From contig CAZBNW010000150.1 of assembly GCA_964493385.1 (NCBI GenBank), positions 1 through 5,324 on the forward strand: 5,324 nucleotides of DNA, in the 5' to 3' direction. Positions within the stretch are counted from its first letter, which is position 1. Every line of letters starts with the position of its first letter. This DNA is from Loki-b32 sp964493385. Its GTDB lineage: Archaea > Asgardarchaeota > Lokiarchaeia > Sigyniarchaeales > SOKP01. The translations under genes and the position numbers were made by a program. Shown in pieces: positions 4,802 through 5,324 of the stretch. The notes under the pieces were generated by a model. That model searched no databases, was not told the origin of the DNA, and saw nothing but the letters and a program-made list of their open reading frames with translations.

Positions 4802-5324
4802 ATGTCTTTAGTCCCTCAGAAAATCTTTTTTGTTAAAGGAAAAGGTTTTTCCTCAAATTCAAAATTACGTTCATTTGAAGAAGCGTTAAGAGACGCTGGT
4901 ATTGAGAAATTTAACCTTGTTAAGGTTTCATCAATTATACCACCACATTGTGAAGAAGTGAATAAAGCAGAAGGATTAAATCAGCTTGAAGCAGGCCAAG
5001 TTGTCTATTCTGTTTTAAGTAGAGTTAGTTCAAACAATAAGAATGACTTAATCTGCTCATCAATAGGAGTAGCTAAACCTGCAGGGGAAGAATTTTATGG
5101 TTATTTAAGCGAACATCACTCCATTGGTATAAAACCTGAAAAATTAGGAGAAGTTTCAGAAGGATTAGCTGCTGAAATGCTAGCAACATCTCTTGGAATC
5201 CCATTTAATTCAGAATCTGATTATGATGAGAAACAAGAAATATTTAGAATTGATGGAGAAATAATTGAAACAAAAAACGTCACAGAATTTGCCATAGTTA
5301 AAAAGAAGGGAGAATGGGTTACTG
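4802..5324 (+). CDS. pdaD: Pyruvoyl-dependent arginine decarboxylase (partial at right edge)
   Basis: The frame opens at ATG (4802) and is still open at the window end after 174 residues; by comparison with the family (about 180-195 in this longer type) only the last dozen or so are missing. The enzyme converts arginine to agmatine, the first step of archaeal polyamine synthesis. The self-cleavage site is KVSSIIPP: the bond between S43 and S44 should break to give a beta chain and a pyruvoyl-capped alpha chain, with N38 matching the processing asparagine (Asn47) of the Methanocaldococcus enzyme. YGYLSEHH (99-106) supplies E104, the likely general acid (Glu109 there). FEEALRDAGI (25-34), LAAEMLATSLGIPF (about 122-135) and NVTEFA (about 158-163) are typical of the longer subgroup also found in Bacteroidetes, which has Glu instead of Asp35. 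No Shine-Dalgarno site precedes the ATG. It is divergent from dys. Confidence 0.9.
   Translation, partial: MSLVPQKIFFVKGKGFSSNSKLRSFEEALRDAGIEKFNLVKVSSIIPPHCEEVNKAEGLNQLEAGQVVYSVLSRVSSNNKNDLICSSIGVAKPAGEEFYGYLSEHHSIGIKPEKLGEVSEGLAAEMLATSLGIPFNSESDYDEKQEIFRIDGEIIETKNVTEFAIVKKKGEWVT

Noticed and set aside
1..5324. CRISPR array, transposon ends or integration site
   Set aside because: No regularly spaced direct repeats, transposase-like frames, terminal inverted repeats or tRNA-like target sites are visible.

Overview
The window is strongly AT-rich and archaeal. The clearest markers are a deoxyhypusine synthase of the archaeal type and a pyruvoyl-dependent arginine decarboxylase. TATA-like boxes about 20-30 bases before start codons, T-rich terminators and several starts without a ribosome binding site agree with this. 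Base composition, gene content and a TTG start behind a strong Shine-Dalgarno site would fit an Asgard (Lokiarchaeia-like) genome, but that placement is inference; no rRNA or other phylogenetic marker is present.

Layout. The left edge (1-120) is the C-terminus of a winged-helix DNA-binding protein. Converging on it is a 54-residue two-CxxC zinc-ribbon protein (239-403, minus). A 205-base divergent spacer with two dyads and a good Shine-Dalgarno site leads to a metallo-beta-lactamase-fold hydrolase (609-1514), then a crotonase-family enoyl-CoA hydratase/isomerase with a TTG start (1596-2366). After a T-rich terminator/promoter region comes a PLP-dependent enzyme of the ACC deaminase / D-cysteine desulfhydrase family (2453-3751), which carries an unusual C-terminal cysteine-rich tail. 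It converges with deoxyhypusine synthase (3753-4742, minus), with one base between the two stop codons. A 59-base divergent promoter then separates deoxyhypusine synthase from arginine decarboxylase (4802 to the right edge, only the last residues missing).

How the genes fit together. The coherent functional unit is the right-hand divergent pair. Arginine decarboxylase makes agmatine, the entry compound of archaeal polyamine synthesis. Deoxyhypusine synthase puts a polyamine-derived aminobutyl group on translation factor aIF5A. Several spermidine-contact residues known from human deoxyhypusine synthase are not conserved here, so the aminobutyl donor is an open question. The hydrolase, crotonase and PLP enzyme have recognisable folds and intact catalytic residues, but no shared pathway can be read from the window. 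I see no mobile element, CRISPR array, tRNA or rRNA, and no clear sign of a wholly new multi-gene system. The most unusual items are the cysteine-tailed PLP enzyme and the divergent polyamine/hypusine locus.
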